Below, piece by piece: positions 1 through 8,733 of a DNA stretch of 64,000 nt. Made by a program: the position numbers and the translations under genes. Origin of the DNA: Neobacillus kokaensis (GTDB lineage: Bacteria; Bacillota; Bacilli; Bacillales; Cytobacillaceae); NCBI RefSeq assembly GCF_014656545.1, contig NZ_BNDS01000001.1, positions 313,190 to 377,189 on the forward strand. The letters run 5' to 3'. The stretch's first letter is position 1. Every line of letters begins with the position of its first letter. The notes under the pieces are model-generated. The model was not told the DNA's origin and made no database searches. It saw nothing but the letters and a program-made list of their open reading frames with translations.

Positions 1-1731
1 TAATAGCTGATTATATCCGGCTAAAAGTTCCTTTGAATGGGACACAATTTCTTCTAACCCTTTTCGGGCATCACGGGCTCCAAGTGAGCCGTCCTTCAGC
101 CCATTCTCAATCTGACTTAAACCTGTTTGAAGGGAACCCATTCCGGTTTTTAAATCGGAAGTGCCTTTAATAAGTTTATTTATGCCATTTGTCGCTTCTG
201 CCATTTTCGGCTGATTGGCTGCCATTTGGCTGCCTGCTTCGGAAAGTCCGTTACTGATCTTTGTTATCCCGTCATTTCCTTTTCCCAGTCCGTCGTTTAG
301 GCTTACAACCTGCTTAGAAAGATAAAAATCATCGATTGGTTCACCCATTGGCCTTGTAAGGGAGCGAACCGTTTTGACATCGTCCACTTTTTTCAGTTCT
401 TGACTGATTTGTTCCGTCAGGGCAATATACTCGGATGTATTCATTTGGTCATCATTTTTGATGACAATTTGTGTTGGCATGGATTCACCAGGGCCAAACG
501 AATCGGCGATCAAATTAAACCCTTTAATGGAAGGGTAATCATCGCTGATTTCCTCGAGTGAGTTAAACGATAACTGGTCTTTATAGGTAAATAAAAACGG
601 TACAGACACAATGACAACGATTAGAAAGGCGAGGAATGGACGTGCCAGTGCAAATCGGCCCAAAATGCCCCAAAATTTGCTGTCACCATGCTCTAATTTC
701 CCTTTTGACGGCCAAAATAGCTTTTTGCCAAGTACGGCCATGAAGAAGGGAACAACAGTTACGAGAGCAATTAATAGAATCGCAACCCCAACCGCAACGG
801 CAGCTGCCGATTTATAAAGCTGGAAGGTGGAAAATCCAATCGACGCAAACCCGATTAGCACAGCGATTCCACTGAAAAGTACGGTTTTACCGGCAGTACG
901 GTAGGTGGCCACGATGGCTTCCGTTATATTTTCGTTTTTCGGTAATTCTTCCTTAAATCGGCTTAATAGCAAAATACAATAGTCGGTTCCTATTCCGAAT
1001 AGAACAGCAACTAAGAAAATCTGCGTAAACGTTGATAACGGAAAATCAACTTTATCTACTAATATCGCCACAATCGACTGGGCTGTTAAATAGCTGAAGC
1101 CGACGGTAATTAACGGAATAATCGGCGCAACTGCTGATCTAAATACTAGCAGGAGTACGGCCAAAATGAAAACTACGGTAATTCCTTCGGTTTTTTTCAA
1201 GCCTTCTTGAGAGTTAGTTACAAGATCCTCGCCAATTACCCAGCTGCCGGTATAATAGTGATCAAGCTTAACGTTATCGATTGCATCGTAAAGATTACTT
1301 GTAATCTCTTTTGCTTCCCGGCCATTAGCAGTGACTTTTAATGACACCAGGATGGTTTTTCCATCCTTAGATACGAGCTGATCATTGAGTTCCTTTTGCT
1401 GAAAATGAGTGAGGAGATCTGTGATCCCAAGCTCCTGTTTGTGCTTCTCTAGCTCGTTAACCGCTTTTTCCGCTTCTTTAAAATCGTTCTCTGACAGCTT
1501 TTTATCGCTGTGAAAGACGAGTGCAGTTTGCAGGTCTTTGCCTTTGTTTTCACTAGATTGCACATCCTTAAGAATTTCTTCCGCCATGGTTGAAGAATAG
1601 CCATTTGGTACGGAAATTTGTCCTTTTTCACGAACAAGGTTTTCCATATTCGGCGCTGCCATAAAGAGACCAGCGATGATGGCGACCCAGGCGATAAGGA
1701 TGAACCATTTTCCTTTAATGATTGCACGCAA
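1..1731 (-). CDS. MMPL/RND-family membrane transporter, C-terminus beyond window
   Basis: The 577 visible residues are the N-terminal part of an MMPL-family protein of the YdgH/YdfJ type, a proton-driven RND-like exporter of the cytoplasmic membrane. A first membrane helix (about residues 4-24) is followed by a large outer loop, then a block of five or so helices (about 180-330) carrying the family motif GIGTDYCILLLSRFKEE, and a second outer loop with a coiled, Gly-rich stretch at the window edge. The start is TTG at 1731: the codon before it is an in-frame TAG, and a GGGGGA ribosome site precedes it. It begins 3 bp after the MarR gene stop, so the two are one operon, as for ydgG-ydgH of B. 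subtilis. The MarR protein probably controls it. Substrate unknown; lipids or hydrophobic toxins are typical for the family. Confidence 0.85.
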   Translation of the reverse strand, partial: MRAIIKGKWFILIAWVAIIAGLFMAAPNMENLVREKGQISVPNGYSSTMAEEILKDVQSSENKGKDLQTALVFHSDKKLSENDFKEAEKAVNELEKHKQELGITDLLTHFQQKELNDQLVSKDGKTILVSLKVTANGREAKEITSNLYDAIDNVKLDHYYTGSWVIGEDLVTNSQEGLKKTEGITVVFILAVLLLVFRSAVAPIIPLITVGFSYLTAQSIVAILVDKVDFPLSTFTQIFLVAVLFGIGTDYCILLLSRFKEELPKNENITEAIVATYRTAGKTVLFSGIAVLIGFASIGFSTFQLYKSAAAVAVGVAILLIALVTVVPFFMAVLGKKLFWPSKGKLEHGDSKFWGILGRFALARPFLAFLIVVIVSVPFLFTYKDQLSFNSLEEISDDYPSIKGFNLIADSFGPGESMPTQIVIKNDDQMNTSEYIALTEQISQELKKVDDVKTVRSLTRPMGEPIDDFYLSKQVVSLNDGLGKGNDGITKISNGLSEAGSQMAANQPKMAEATNGINKLIKGTSDLKTGMGSLQTGLSQIENGLKDGSLGARDARKGLEEIVSHSKELLAGYNQLL

Positions 1732-1734
1732 CTA

Positions 1735-2208
1735 TTATTCCCCCAGTTCTTCCTTTTTCTTATTGTTTAAAACTTCTGCCAGCTTTTCATACGTGTTAAT
1801 AAAAGCTGTGATTTCCGGTTCCTCAAATTGAGTAATGATGGATTCAACTAAAAGATGGATTTTTTCCTGAGCCTTTTGGTAAAGTTCAATTCCTTGTTCG
1901 GTTAAGGTTAGGTAAACAACCCTGCGGTCGTTTTCATCGCGGGTTCTTTCAATTAACCCCCTGTCCGTCATCCGGTTAATAATGGCGGTGATAGCACTTT
2001 TATTTACTTCAAAAACCTCCGCCAATTCCGTGGATGTGCAGCTGCCCGCCAGGTGGATATATCGTAATATGTAGTGCTGGTCATTTGTTAAGTCATTTCC
2101 AAGCTGGTATTTGATCAATGATTCAGCTTTTTTGTGCACTTGAAAGGAAATGCTTATATAGCGGTCAATTAATTCTTGAATCATATTGTTGTCCAACTTA
2201 TTCTTCAC
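1735..2208 (-). CDS. MarR-family transcriptional regulator
   Basis: A 157-residue winged-helix repressor of the MarR family. The HTH is near residues 55-80 (sequence around STELAEVFEVNKSAITAIINRM), followed by the wing with the typical DENDRR turn near residue 95, and a C-terminal dimerisation helix. It is first in an operon with the downstream MMPL exporter, the same arrangement as YdgG/YdgH of B. subtilis. It probably represses its own operon by binding the perfect palindrome just upstream of its start. The inducer cannot be read from the sequence. Confidence 0.9.
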   Translation of the reverse strand: MKNKLDNNMIQELIDRYISISFQVHKKAESLIKYQLGNDLTNDQHYILRYIHLAGSCTSTELAEVFEVNKSAITAIINRMTDRGLIERTRDENDRRVVYLTLTEQGIELYQKAQEKIHLLVESIITQFEEPEITAFINTYEKLAEVLNNKKKEELGE

Positions 2209-2223
2209 CTCATTTGTTTGAAA

Positions 2224-2246
2224 AATAGTTAAACTATTTAACTATT
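2224..2246. promoter_or_regulatory. Probable MarR operator palindrome
   Basis: Two 10-bp arms, AATAGTTAAA and TTTAACTATT, form a perfect inverted repeat around a 3-bp centre, 16 bp upstream of the MarR start. A further half-site-like word (GTTAAACTATA) lies at 2252-2262 and overlaps the -10 element. Size, symmetry and position are those of a MarR operator; binding is inferred. Confidence 0.7.
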
Positions 2247-2256
2247 CATGTGTTAA

Positions 2257-2286
2257 ACTATATAATGAAATGGGGAATAGTGTCAA
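2257..2286 (-). promoter_or_regulatory. Sigma-A promoter of the MarR-MMPL operon
   Basis: On the minus strand TTGACA (2281-2286) and TATAGT (2257-2262) are separated by 18 bp. The -10 overlaps the outer half-site of the operator region, as expected for a repressed promoter. Confidence 0.65.
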
Positions 2287-2290
2287 TTAA

Positions 2291-2340
2291 AAAACAGCTG
2301 CCCAGCGGGGGAGAAGGTTCCCATTGTCGGCAGCTGTTTT
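2291..2340 (-). terminator. Intrinsic terminator after the small gene at 2339-2533
   Basis: Arms AAAACAGCTGCC and GGCAGCTGTTTT with an inner helper stem, followed on the minus strand by a run of six T. It lies immediately after the stop codon of the small gene and just before the MarR promoter. Confidence 0.75.
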
Positions 2341-2533
2341 ATTCTTCAAATGCTCTCTTCTTTTTCTTTCTTTTTGCGATATTTTTGATTACATATACTC
2401 CGGCAATTAAGGCTAGTAAATTTAAGGAGTCACCAAAATTTATCGTTAAACTGAAATGATTGTTCACTTTTACATCATTTTTATTGTTGTTCGTAGTTGA
2501 GTGAGCTTGAATGTCTTTTTCGCTCTTAGACAT
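2339..2533 (-). CDS. Small membrane protein of unknown function (64 aa)
   Basis: A short protein with a hydrophilic Asn/Lys-rich N-terminal half, one hydrophobic segment (about residues 35-52, around LNLLALIAGVYVI) and a strongly basic tail of Lys/Arg. It probably sits in the membrane by one helix with the basic tail inside. I chose the ATG at 2533 because GGAGG lies 8 bp upstream; a GTG two codons earlier lacks that spacing. A terminator follows the stop directly, which supports it being a real transcription unit. I do not recognise a family. Confidence 0.6.
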   Translation of the reverse strand: MSKSEKDIQAHSTTNNNKNDVKVNNHFSLTINFGDSLNLLALIAGVYVIKNIAKRKKKKRAFEE

Positions 2534-2618
2534 CGTCACACCTCCGGCAGATTACTAGAATTCTAAACTATTCTATTCAGGTTACTAGAATTACATGCCA
2601 AAAAGGTCCTTTTTCAAC

Positions 2619-2750
2619 TTAATCTTCTTGTTTATCAATCACATTCTTATAAATTCGCTTCAGGGCTTCATTTTGCATTTTTATATATTCTAGAAGGAGT
2701 TCTTTTTCTTCCTCCTGTAGTTCGATTTCATCCTTTTTTTCGTTCTTCAT
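2619..2750 (-). CDS. Very small acidic/helical protein of unknown function (43 aa)
   Basis: An ATG with a good AGGGAGG site 7 bp upstream opens a 43-codon frame ending in TAA. The product is highly charged, rich in Glu and Lys, and predicted to be one long helix (around EEEKELLLEYIKMQNEALKRIY). It has the look of the small helical proteins common in spore-formers. No family is recognised. The upstream neighbour on the same strand is the oxidoreductase, whose terminator lies between them, so this gene has its own promoter. Confidence 0.5.
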   Translation of the reverse strand: MKNEKKDEIELQEEEKELLLEYIKMQNEALKRIYKNVIDKQED

Positions 2751-2841
2751 GCAAAATCCTCCCTAAAAATTGCTAATACTAGCATTTTAAATGAATCTCA
2801 CTGAATTTGAAAGCATGCGGGGAGTAACTTTCTAATTGAGT

Positions 2842-2877
2842 AAAAAAGGGCAATACTTCAAAAATTGAAGATCACCC
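2842..2877 (-). terminator. Intrinsic terminator after the oxidoreductase
   Basis: Nearly symmetric stem (GGGTGATCTTCAA pairing with TTGAAGTATTGCCC) followed by TTTTTT on the minus strand, 11 bp beyond the stop codon. Confidence 0.75.
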
Positions 2878-2888
2878 TCTTGTTTTAT

Positions 2889-3908
2889 TTATTCTGGTAT
2901 GGAAAGCACAATTTTTCCAAATAGATTTCCATGATCCATTTGGCGATGTGCCTCATCAATGTCCTGAAGGGGATAAATTTTGTCTATCACAGGTCTTAGC
3001 TGCTTGTCCTCAAATAGAGTTATCATATCGGCAAATTCATCTGGTGTGCCCATTGTCGTTCCCATAATATGCATTTGCTTAAAGAAAATCCGAGGCATAA
3101 CTAAGTTGTTTACGGGTCCTAATGTTGCACCAAACGAAACGATTTTACTGCCATGTTTGGCGAGATGAATTAAATCATTAAAAGTATCTCCTCCAATACT
3201 ATCAATCGAAAGGTCGGCACCGCCTGACAATGTTTTTAATTCTTTTACCCAGTTCTCAGAACGATAATTTACTCCGCCGGCCGCTCCCATCGCTATGGCA
3301 TTTTCTATTTTTTTGTCGCTGCTCGATGTTACGAACACTTTTGCACCTTTAGCGGAAGCTATTTGAAGTGCAAAGGTTGCTACACCTCCGCCAATTCCTG
3401 GAATAATGACCGTGTCTCCTGGCTTTACAGTACCTTTTGTAACGACAGCTCGATATGCAGTTAAACCTCCTAATGGGATTGCAGCAGCTTCTTCCCACGT
3501 AAGATGCTTTGGCTTTGGAAAAACATTTTCAGCAGGAATCTTTATATACTGTGCGTATGTACCATCCATTGGTACGCCTAAAACAGAAAAGCTAGGGGAG
3601 GGAAAACTTGGATTATCGCCCCAGCCAATTGCGGGGTTAATGATAACTTCATTCCCAATTTCTAAACCTTGGACACCTTCGCCTAACTTTTCAATAATTC
3701 CTGCTCCGTCGGAACCTGGGATAGAAGGGACTACGATTCCAGGATAGGCTCCATATCTTATAAATACATCTCTTCTATTTAAGGAAGCAGTCCGTAAACG
3801 GATAAGAACTTCTCCTTGCCCTGGTTTGGGTATTTCTACATCTTCATAATACAAAGGAGCAATTTTTCCTCCCATTTTCACTTTATCTTTTAGGATTACA
3901 GCCTTCAT
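2889..3908 (-). CDS. Medium-chain dehydrogenase/reductase, quinone-oxidoreductase-like
   Basis: A 339-residue MDR-superfamily enzyme with an N-terminal GroES-like domain (PGSDGAGIIEKLGEGV near residues 63-78) and a C-terminal Rossmann domain. The nucleotide-binding turn reads GIGGGVATFALQIASAKGA near residues 172-190. It ends with the family's DIDEAHRQMDHGNLFGKIVL motif. It lacks the complete structural-zinc Cys set of classical alcohol dehydrogenases, so an NADPH-dependent quinone/enone reductase is more likely than a zinc alcohol dehydrogenase. B. subtilis YogA is a similar protein. It is monocistronic, with its own terminator. Confidence 0.8.
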   Translation of the reverse strand: MKAVILKDKVKMGGKIAPLYYEDVEIPKPGQGEVLIRLRTASLNRRDVFIRYGAYPGIVVPSIPGSDGAGIIEKLGEGVQGLEIGNEVIINPAIGWGDNPSFPSPSFSVLGVPMDGTYAQYIKIPAENVFPKPKHLTWEEAAAIPLGGLTAYRAVVTKGTVKPGDTVIIPGIGGGVATFALQIASAKGAKVFVTSSSDKKIENAIAMGAAGGVNYRSENWVKELKTLSGGADLSIDSIGGDTFNDLIHLAKHGSKIVSFGATLGPVNNLVMPRIFFKQMHIMGTTMGTPDEFADMITLFEDKQLRPVIDKIYPLQDIDEAHRQMDHGNLFGKIVLSIPE

Positions 3909-4063
3909 GGATACCCCTCCATTTTGAATACTTTTACTAGTCTATCAACTAATTTTAATATAATATTATTCTTTTATATAATAATTTATCAAAGTCGTGA
4001 ATATTTTAAAAATATTTAATAATCTAATAAACTGAAGTCTCGAGATGAATTGGCCAAATATGT

Positions 4064-4069
4064 TATACT
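4064..4069 (+). promoter_or_regulatory. Extended -10 promoter for the T-box/proS transcript
   Basis: TATACT preceded by TG at the extended -10 spacing, just upstream of the T-box leader; no good -35 hexamer at 17 bp. Confidence 0.4.
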
Positions 4070-4079
4070 AGGACTATTA

Positions 4080-4379
4080 AAATCATCCCGCAACAGGAAT
4101 TGACTTTTTTCGTTGGGGAATATATAATTTTTTCGAAATATATAGTCGAAACAATGACGGGGATTAGTAAAATGAAAACGTCTTACAAAGAGAGGGAACC
4201 ATAGGTGTGAGGTTTCTTAAGATGGTCATTTGAACCTGCCTCACGAGTTCTGTATCGGATACTTGAAGATACAAGCGGATCAATTCCGTTACCATGGTAA
4301 GAGTATAAAGCATAAGCTTTATAAATTTAGGGTGGTACCGCCAGGCCTTGGTCCCTTTTTTAGGATCAAGGCCTTTTTT
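4080..4379 (+). ncRNA. T-box leader upstream of prolyl-tRNA synthetase
   Basis: The hallmark T-box bulge sequence AGGGTGGTACCGC is at 4329-4341 and is followed at once by a terminator hairpin (4344-4379). Upstream is a long region that can fold as stem I. A candidate specifier triplet is the CCT (Pro) in TTGAACCTGCC around 4231-4241, followed by a purine as usual. In this family uncharged tRNA pairs with specifier and bulge, favours the antiterminator, and turns the gene on. The leader reads into proS, so proline starvation is the expected signal. The specifier assignment is inference. Confidence 0.85.
4344..4379 (+). terminator. T-box regulatory terminator
   Basis: GGCCTTGGTCC pairs with GGATCAAGGCC, followed by TTTTTT. 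Its left arm directly follows the T-box sequence, as in all T-box expression platforms. Confidence 0.85.
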
Positions 4380-4385
4380 ATATTT

Positions 4386-4506
4386 AAAAGCGGAAGCGCC
4401 TGCTCAGGGGCGACAAGCACAAGACGAGCCGGCTAGAAGGCTGCTTTTTAGCCGTCTTGACGGATTGGCTTGTGACCTCGAGCCCCTAGGCGCTAGAGCT
4501 GGATAT
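4386..4506. repeat. Interspersed imperfect-palindrome repeat between T-box and proS
   Basis: About 120 bp of unusually G+C-rich DNA starting AAAGCGGAAGCGCC and ending GGCGCTAGAGCTGG. It folds on itself: AGCGCCT / AGGCGCT outer arms, CAAGC / GCTTG, and GACGAGCCGGCTAG / TAGCCGTCTTGACGG inner parts. It encodes nothing convincing. It resembles the REP-like intergenic elements seen in many Bacillaceae genomes. It sits inside the proS leader, downstream of the terminator and 25 bp before the start codon. Confidence 0.65.
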
Positions 4507-4531
4507 ATTTACAAAATAATGAGGTGTAGAA

Positions 4532-5962
4532 ATGGCAAAGGAATTTGTAAAAGACGTAACAAGCATGGACGAAGACTTCGCCCAGTGGTATACAGATGTT
4601 GTAACCAAAGCAGACTTAGTTGATTATTCAAGCGTTCGCGGTTCAATGATCATTCGTCCATATGGTTATGCATTATGGGACAATATTAAAAATGAGCTTG
4701 ACCGCCGTATTAAAGAAACAGGCCACGAAAATGTGTACATGCCACTATTTATTCCTGAAAGTCTGCTTCAAAAGGAAAAGGACCATGTAGAAGGATTTGC
4801 ACCTGAAGTAGCTTGGGTGACCCATGGAGGTTCTGAGGAACTTGCGGAACGATTAGTAGTCCGCCCAACATCTGAAGTGCTTTTCTGCGAGCATTATAAG
4901 AATATCATTCATTCATACAGAGACCTTCCAAAGCTATACAACCAATGGGCCAACGTAGTCCGCTGGGAAAAAACAACTCGTCCATTCTTACGGACATTAG
5001 AGTTTTTGTGGCAGGAAGGGCATACCGCTCATGCAACAGATGAGGATGCACAGGAAGAAACAATTAAAATGTTAAATGTGTATGCTTCTATTTGTGAAGA
5101 AATCCTAGCAATTCCTGTTGTGAAAGGTCAGAAAACAGAGAAGGAAAAGTTTGCGGGAGCAAAAGCGACTTACACCATTGAAAGCTTAATGCATGATGGT
5201 AAAGCACTTCAATCAGCAACTTCACATCACTTTGGAACTGGCTTTGCGGAAGCGTTCGGAATTCAATATTTAGACAAAGAAGGTAAGCAGCAATACGTTC
5301 ATCAAACATCATGGGGCTTTACTACACGGATCATTGGCGCATTGATCATGGTACATGGTGATGACCGTGGACTAGTGATTCCGCCAAAAGCAGCACCAAC
5401 TCAAGTAATGATTGTGCCAATCGCTCAGCACAAGGAAGGCGTACTTGATTTTGCATATGAATTGAAGAATTCTTTAAGTAACGTTGTTCGAGTTGGTATT
5501 GATGCCAGCGATAAAAAACCAGGCTGGAAATTCAACGAATACGAAATGAAAGGTATCCCAGTCCGCCTTGAAGTGGGACCAAAAGATATTGAAAATAAAC
5601 AAGTGGTATTAGTTAGAAGAGATACATTGGAAAAAGTTATTGTGCCAATGGATCAATTAGAGACGAAGCTTGTAGAATTATTGGATGAGATTCAAGCTAA
5701 TCTTTACAATAAAGCATTAAAGCACCGTGAAGATAGAACATCAGTTGCTTTAACACTTCCCGAACTAAAAGAAGAGCTTGAAACTAAGCCAGGTTTTATT
5801 AAAGCAATGTGGTGCGGCGAATTGGCCTGTGAAGAAAAAATAAAAGAAGAAACTACTGCCACATCACGCTGTATTCCATTTGAGCAGGAACAGATTGCAG
5901 ACAAATGTGTCTGCTGCGGTAATGATGCAAAGCAAATGGTTTATTGGGCAAAAGCATACTAA
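4532..5962 (+). CDS. proS: Prolyl-tRNA synthetase, archaeal/eukaryote-like short form
   Basis: Attaches proline to tRNA-Pro in the cytoplasm. The 476-residue length, absence of the large editing insertion between motifs 2 and 3, and C-terminal Cys-rich region ([13 protein letters not shown] with CVCCG) mark the archaeal/eukaryote-like class of ProRS, not the ~570-residue bacterial form. Class II motifs are visible: motif 2 around [25 protein letters not shown] (about 147-171) and motif 3 around [14 protein letters not shown]. The start ATG has GAGGTG 6 bp upstream. Expression is set by the T-box. Some Bacillus species carry this form as a second ProRS beside the housekeeping one; whether that holds here cannot be seen. 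Confidence 0.93.
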   Translation: MAKEFVKDVTSMDEDFAQWYTDVVTKADLVDYSSVRGSMIIRPYGYALWDNIKNELDRRIKETGHENVYMPLFIPESLLQKEKDHVEGFAPEVAWVTHGGSEELAERLVVRPTSEVLFCEHYKNIIHSYRDLPKLYNQWANVVRWEKTTRPFLRTLEFLWQEGHTAHATDEDAQEETIKMLNVYASICEEILAIPVVKGQKTEKEKFAGAKATYTIESLMHDGKALQSATSHHFGTGFAEAFGIQYLDKEGKQQYVHQTSWGFTTRIIGALIMVHGDDRGLVIPPKAAPTQVMIVPIAQHKEGVLDFAYELKNSLSNVVRVGIDASDKKPGWKFNEYEMKGIPVRLEVGPKDIENKQVVLVRRDTLEKVIVPMDQLETKLVELLDEIQANLYNKALKHREDRTSVALTLPELKEELETKPGFIKAMWCGELACEEKIKEETTATSRCIPFEQEQIADKCVCCGNDAKQMVYWAKAY

Positions 5963-5967
5963 AAATA

Positions 5968-6003
5968 AAAGGCTCTTCCACGCAGGAAGGGCCTTTTTTT
6001 CCT
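5968..6003 (+). terminator. proS terminator, possibly bidirectional
   Basis: AAGGCTCTTCC and GGAAGGGCCTT stem with a run of eight T on the plus strand. The minus strand also has a T-rich tail, so it could serve the convergent MFS gene too. Confidence 0.85.
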
Positions 6004-6072
6004 TACATTAAATAACTCTTCCTTAGCATGAATTTAGACAGATTCTCTTATTTATTCAATCGAATTAACCCT

Positions 6073-7683
6073 CTATAATGCTTCTGTATCCATATTATTT
6101 TCTGTTTTTAAAGGGATAACGGTTTTCCTGCTATTATTCGAATTTCTCTCCTTGTTTGGAATAAAGAGGGTGATGATAATAGAGAGAACAAAAATACCTA
6201 TCGTAATGAAAGCAATAATTTGTAACGCATCTGAAAAACCTTCCGCTCTAGCGGCTGTCATAATATCTTCAAACTTAATTCCAAGTGTTCGTAATTCATT
6301 TGAGAGTCCTTCGTCAATTTGGGTGCCTCCTGATATACCTGCCTGTTCGACTGCAGTCATAAGACTAGAATTAACACCTAGCTGTTCCGCCTGATTAATT
6401 AAAGCGGATTGGGTAAAACTGGTGGTTAGTGTTGTAAAAATTACTATGCCGGTAACCTGCCCAAAAGGAGCGCCAAAGTCCCGAATGAATTGAAATAATG
6501 ATGAACCAGCTGCATATTTCTCTGCCGCCATTTCTCCCAAAGCATATTTAATAATCGGCGGTGTGGTTGCTCCCATTCCAAACCCTAAAATGAATGTTAA
6601 GATAAAAATATAATTAAATGCCGTACCTGTATGAACAGAAAATGCATAAACGAATAGGATGAGGATTGGCACCCCGAGAATAAAAAGTAAAAGTTTTTTA
6701 CCGTTAAACTTGTCTGATAGTTTTCCATAAATCAAATTTCCCAGAAAGGCAGAGCTATAGATAGCTGTGTAAAACCAGCCCGTTTCGGCTACATTGCCTC
6801 CTGGCCTGGTCGTAAGAAAGAAGTTCATGGCATAAATGAAGAGCTGGTATGCTGCAACAATCACTAGGTTTGCAACTACTACCACTGTGAATAATCGATT
6901 TCTTAATAGTGAAAGTTCAAGAAGCGGATTCGTCTTTCGTTTTTGGCTAAACCATAAAAGAACGGCAGATAGGACACCCGCTGCCAAGGTTCCTAAGGTT
7001 ATAGCTGAGGAGGCTCCATAGTTTCTTACAAGCGTTGAAACGGTTAATAGACATCCAGTAGCAACAATGATTAGGAGGGTTCCAATCCAATCAATAGATT
7101 TGCTCGCTTTACCCTTTGATTCAGGAACCATTGCTAATATAACAAAAAAACCGATAGCGGTAAGCCCTCCGCTGACCCAATAAACAATCGGCCACCCATA
7201 GATACTAATTAAATATCCGGCAATTACCGCTCCAGTTGTTGAAGCCAATGCTTGAAAAGCAGAGAAAATTCCAGAAGCCATTCCCCGTTTCTCCGGAGGG
7301 AAAAGTACCCCGATGTAAGCGAGTGAAACAGGCAAAATACATGACACAGAGAACCCTTGGACAACACGAGCGACTAGCAAGAAGGAGAAGGTAGGACTTA
7401 AAGCAGCAGCAAACTCAGAGATAGTAAAAATAACCATCCCGAATAAAATAACCCGTTTCCTGCCGACCCTGTCTGCAATTCTCCCTGCAAGCGGATAGAA
7501 AGCCGTTGATGTTATATAAAATGACAAAATGATTAGGCCTGCAAGGAATGCGGGAACTTTAAAGTGTTGAGCGATAATCGGAACAGCCGGGGCTTGAAAT
7601 ACCATCGCTTCAATACAAATAAATGCCCCAAATACCAAAGCAACAAACTGGATCCATTGTTTTCTTGTTACAGTACCTTCCAT
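6073..7683 (-). CDS. MFS multidrug-type transporter (14-helix class likely)
   Basis: A 536-residue major facilitator with motif A GRIADRVGRKR after the second helix, motif C-like GYLISIYGWPIVYWVSG and about 14 hydrophobic segments, which fits the DHA2/EmrB-QacA drug:proton antiporters. A hydrophilic loop with Gln/Glu-rich sequence lies near residues 415-470. The ATG at 7683 was chosen because a GGGGGG site lies 7 bp upstream; an ATG five codons earlier starts inside that site. A sigma-A promoter lies 145 bp upstream. It follows the TetR gene on the same strand, so the regulator may control this exporter. Confidence 0.85.
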   Translation of the reverse strand: MEGTVTRKQWIQFVALVFGAFICIEAMVFQAPAVPIIAQHFKVPAFLAGLIILSFYITSTAFYPLAGRIADRVGRKRVILFGMVIFTISEFAAALSPTFSFLLVARVVQGFSVSCILPVSLAYIGVLFPPEKRGMASGIFSAFQALASTTGAVIAGYLISIYGWPIVYWVSGGLTAIGFFVILAMVPESKGKASKSIDWIGTLLIIVATGCLLTVSTLVRNYGASSAITLGTLAAGVLSAVLLWFSQKRKTNPLLELSLLRNRLFTVVVVANLVIVAAYQLFIYAMNFFLTTRPGGNVAETGWFYTAIYSSAFLGNLIYGKLSDKFNGKKLLLFILGVPILILFVYAFSVHTGTAFNYIFILTFILGFGMGATTPPIIKYALGEMAAEKYAAGSSLFQFIRDFGAPFGQVTGIVIFTTLTTSFTQSALINQAEQLGVNSSLMTAVEQAGISGGTQIDEGLSNELRTLGIKFEDIMTAARAEGFSDALQIIAFITIGIFVLSIIITLFIPNKERNSNNSRKTVIPLKTENNMDTEAL

Positions 7684-7726
7684 TAAAAATCCCCCCATAA
7701 AAGTACGTCCAAATTTTTCGCTTTAA

Positions 7727-7740
7727 TTAAGCGCTTTCAA
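7727..7740 (-). promoter_or_regulatory. Possible catabolite-responsive element
   Basis: The minus strand reads TTGAAAGCGCTTAA, matching the CcpA site core (TGNAANCGNWNN) with one mismatch near the 3' end. It lies between the MFS promoter and start codon, a roadblock position. Short degenerate match; could be chance. Confidence 0.25.
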
Positions 7741-7827
7741 AGAGAAACGATAAGTTTTGGAATCACTGCTCCTTCCCGTCATGATCTTCGTTTAGGTGAA
7801 AGAAAATTCAAACTATTCTGCTAACAG

Positions 7828-7856
7828 ATTATAAACACAAATATCTCTATTATCAA
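7828..7856 (-). promoter_or_regulatory. Sigma-A promoter of the MFS gene
   Basis: Minus-strand TTGATA (7851-7856) and TATAAT (7828-7833) with exactly 17 bp between them. Confidence 0.6.
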
Positions 7857-7986
7857 TCATTAAAAAGATCAAAAATGTTGTAAAACCAATAAAAAAGGTA
7901 TAAAAATCGGGGAAGGTGAAATTAAACAACAGTTTTCAATCTTTTGTCCGGTACTGTATGATAGGGGATTGTTGTTCGTTAAAAAC

Positions 7987-8607
7987 TTATAAAACGGTTG
8001 GCTGCAAATATGGAATGTATAGCTTTGCTGCAAAAATTTTTGACAGTTCTTGAGCAACAAAATCAGGGGAATATTTCATGTCAGTTGTTACTAACCAATG
8101 GTGGACAAACCCAAGAACGACAGAGGTAAAATAGCAGGCAAAAAACCCTCTATTAATAGTTAGTTGTGTATTTTGGTCAAGAGTATTCTCGATTTCATTT
8201 AAATAAAACCTATACAATGTCTCCGAAATACGCTGTGTGAGCTGGGGTACTCGATGATTATTTAACATGATTTTAAAGTAATCAGCATGTTCTCCAATAT
8301 ATGTAAATAGCTGTATAGCAGAATTCGAAAGGTCTCGGCATCCAATTTGATTACTGATGTGATTGGCAGAGGACCCCTGCATGATTTTAATCATGCCTTC
8401 CATCAGTTCATCAATTATACATGTTAGTAGATCCTCTTTATCTCGAAAATGGGAATAGAAGGTCGAGCGATTTAGGTCAGTTCGATTGATAATATCCGTT
8501 ATCGAGATAGAACAAAGCTCCTTTTCATTCATCAATGATATTAGTGCATCTTTTAATGATTGCCGTGTTCGTTTAATTCTCCGATCTACTTTACTTTCAT
8601 TTTTCAA
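7987..8607 (-). CDS. TetR/AcrR-family transcriptional regulator
   Basis: A 206-residue TetR-type repressor. The N-terminal HTH is near residues 31-50 (ITDIINRTDLNRSTFYSHFRDKEDL), and a ligand-binding helical C-terminal domain follows. The start ATG has an AGGAGGAG-type site upstream. It is transcribed divergently from the acyl-CoA ligase operon 225 bp away and precedes the MFS gene on its own strand. It could control either. An acyl-CoA or related thioester is a plausible ligand given the neighbours, but that is inference. Confidence 0.85.
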   Translation of the reverse strand: MKNESKVDRRIKRTRQSLKDALISLMNEKELCSISITDIINRTDLNRSTFYSHFRDKEDLLTCIIDELMEGMIKIMQGSSANHISNQIGCRDLSNSAIQLFTYIGEHADYFKIMLNNHRVPQLTQRISETLYRFYLNEIENTLDQNTQLTINRGFFACYFTSVVLGFVHHWLVTTDMKYSPDFVAQELSKIFAAKLYIPYLQPTVL

Positions 8608-8733
8608 ACCTACTCCTCCTCATACTGGGATCCCTTAAACAAATTATTAACAAATTTTTACACACGGATGAAAATCATTAATCATTGTGTCAAAATACGA
8701 AAATAAGATTTGGAAAATTTATAATTTTTAGTT

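Larger units (their letters stand above)
7684..7986. other. Intergenic region with MFS promoter
   Basis: About 300 bp with no gene. It holds the MFS promoter (7828-7856, minus strand) and a cre-like word at 7727-7740 in the transcribed leader. Nothing else stands out. Confidence 0.5.

Noticed and set aside
4230-4623. Two plus-strand frames in the proS leader
   Set aside because: They run through T-box structure, terminator and repeat and have no conserved protein features.
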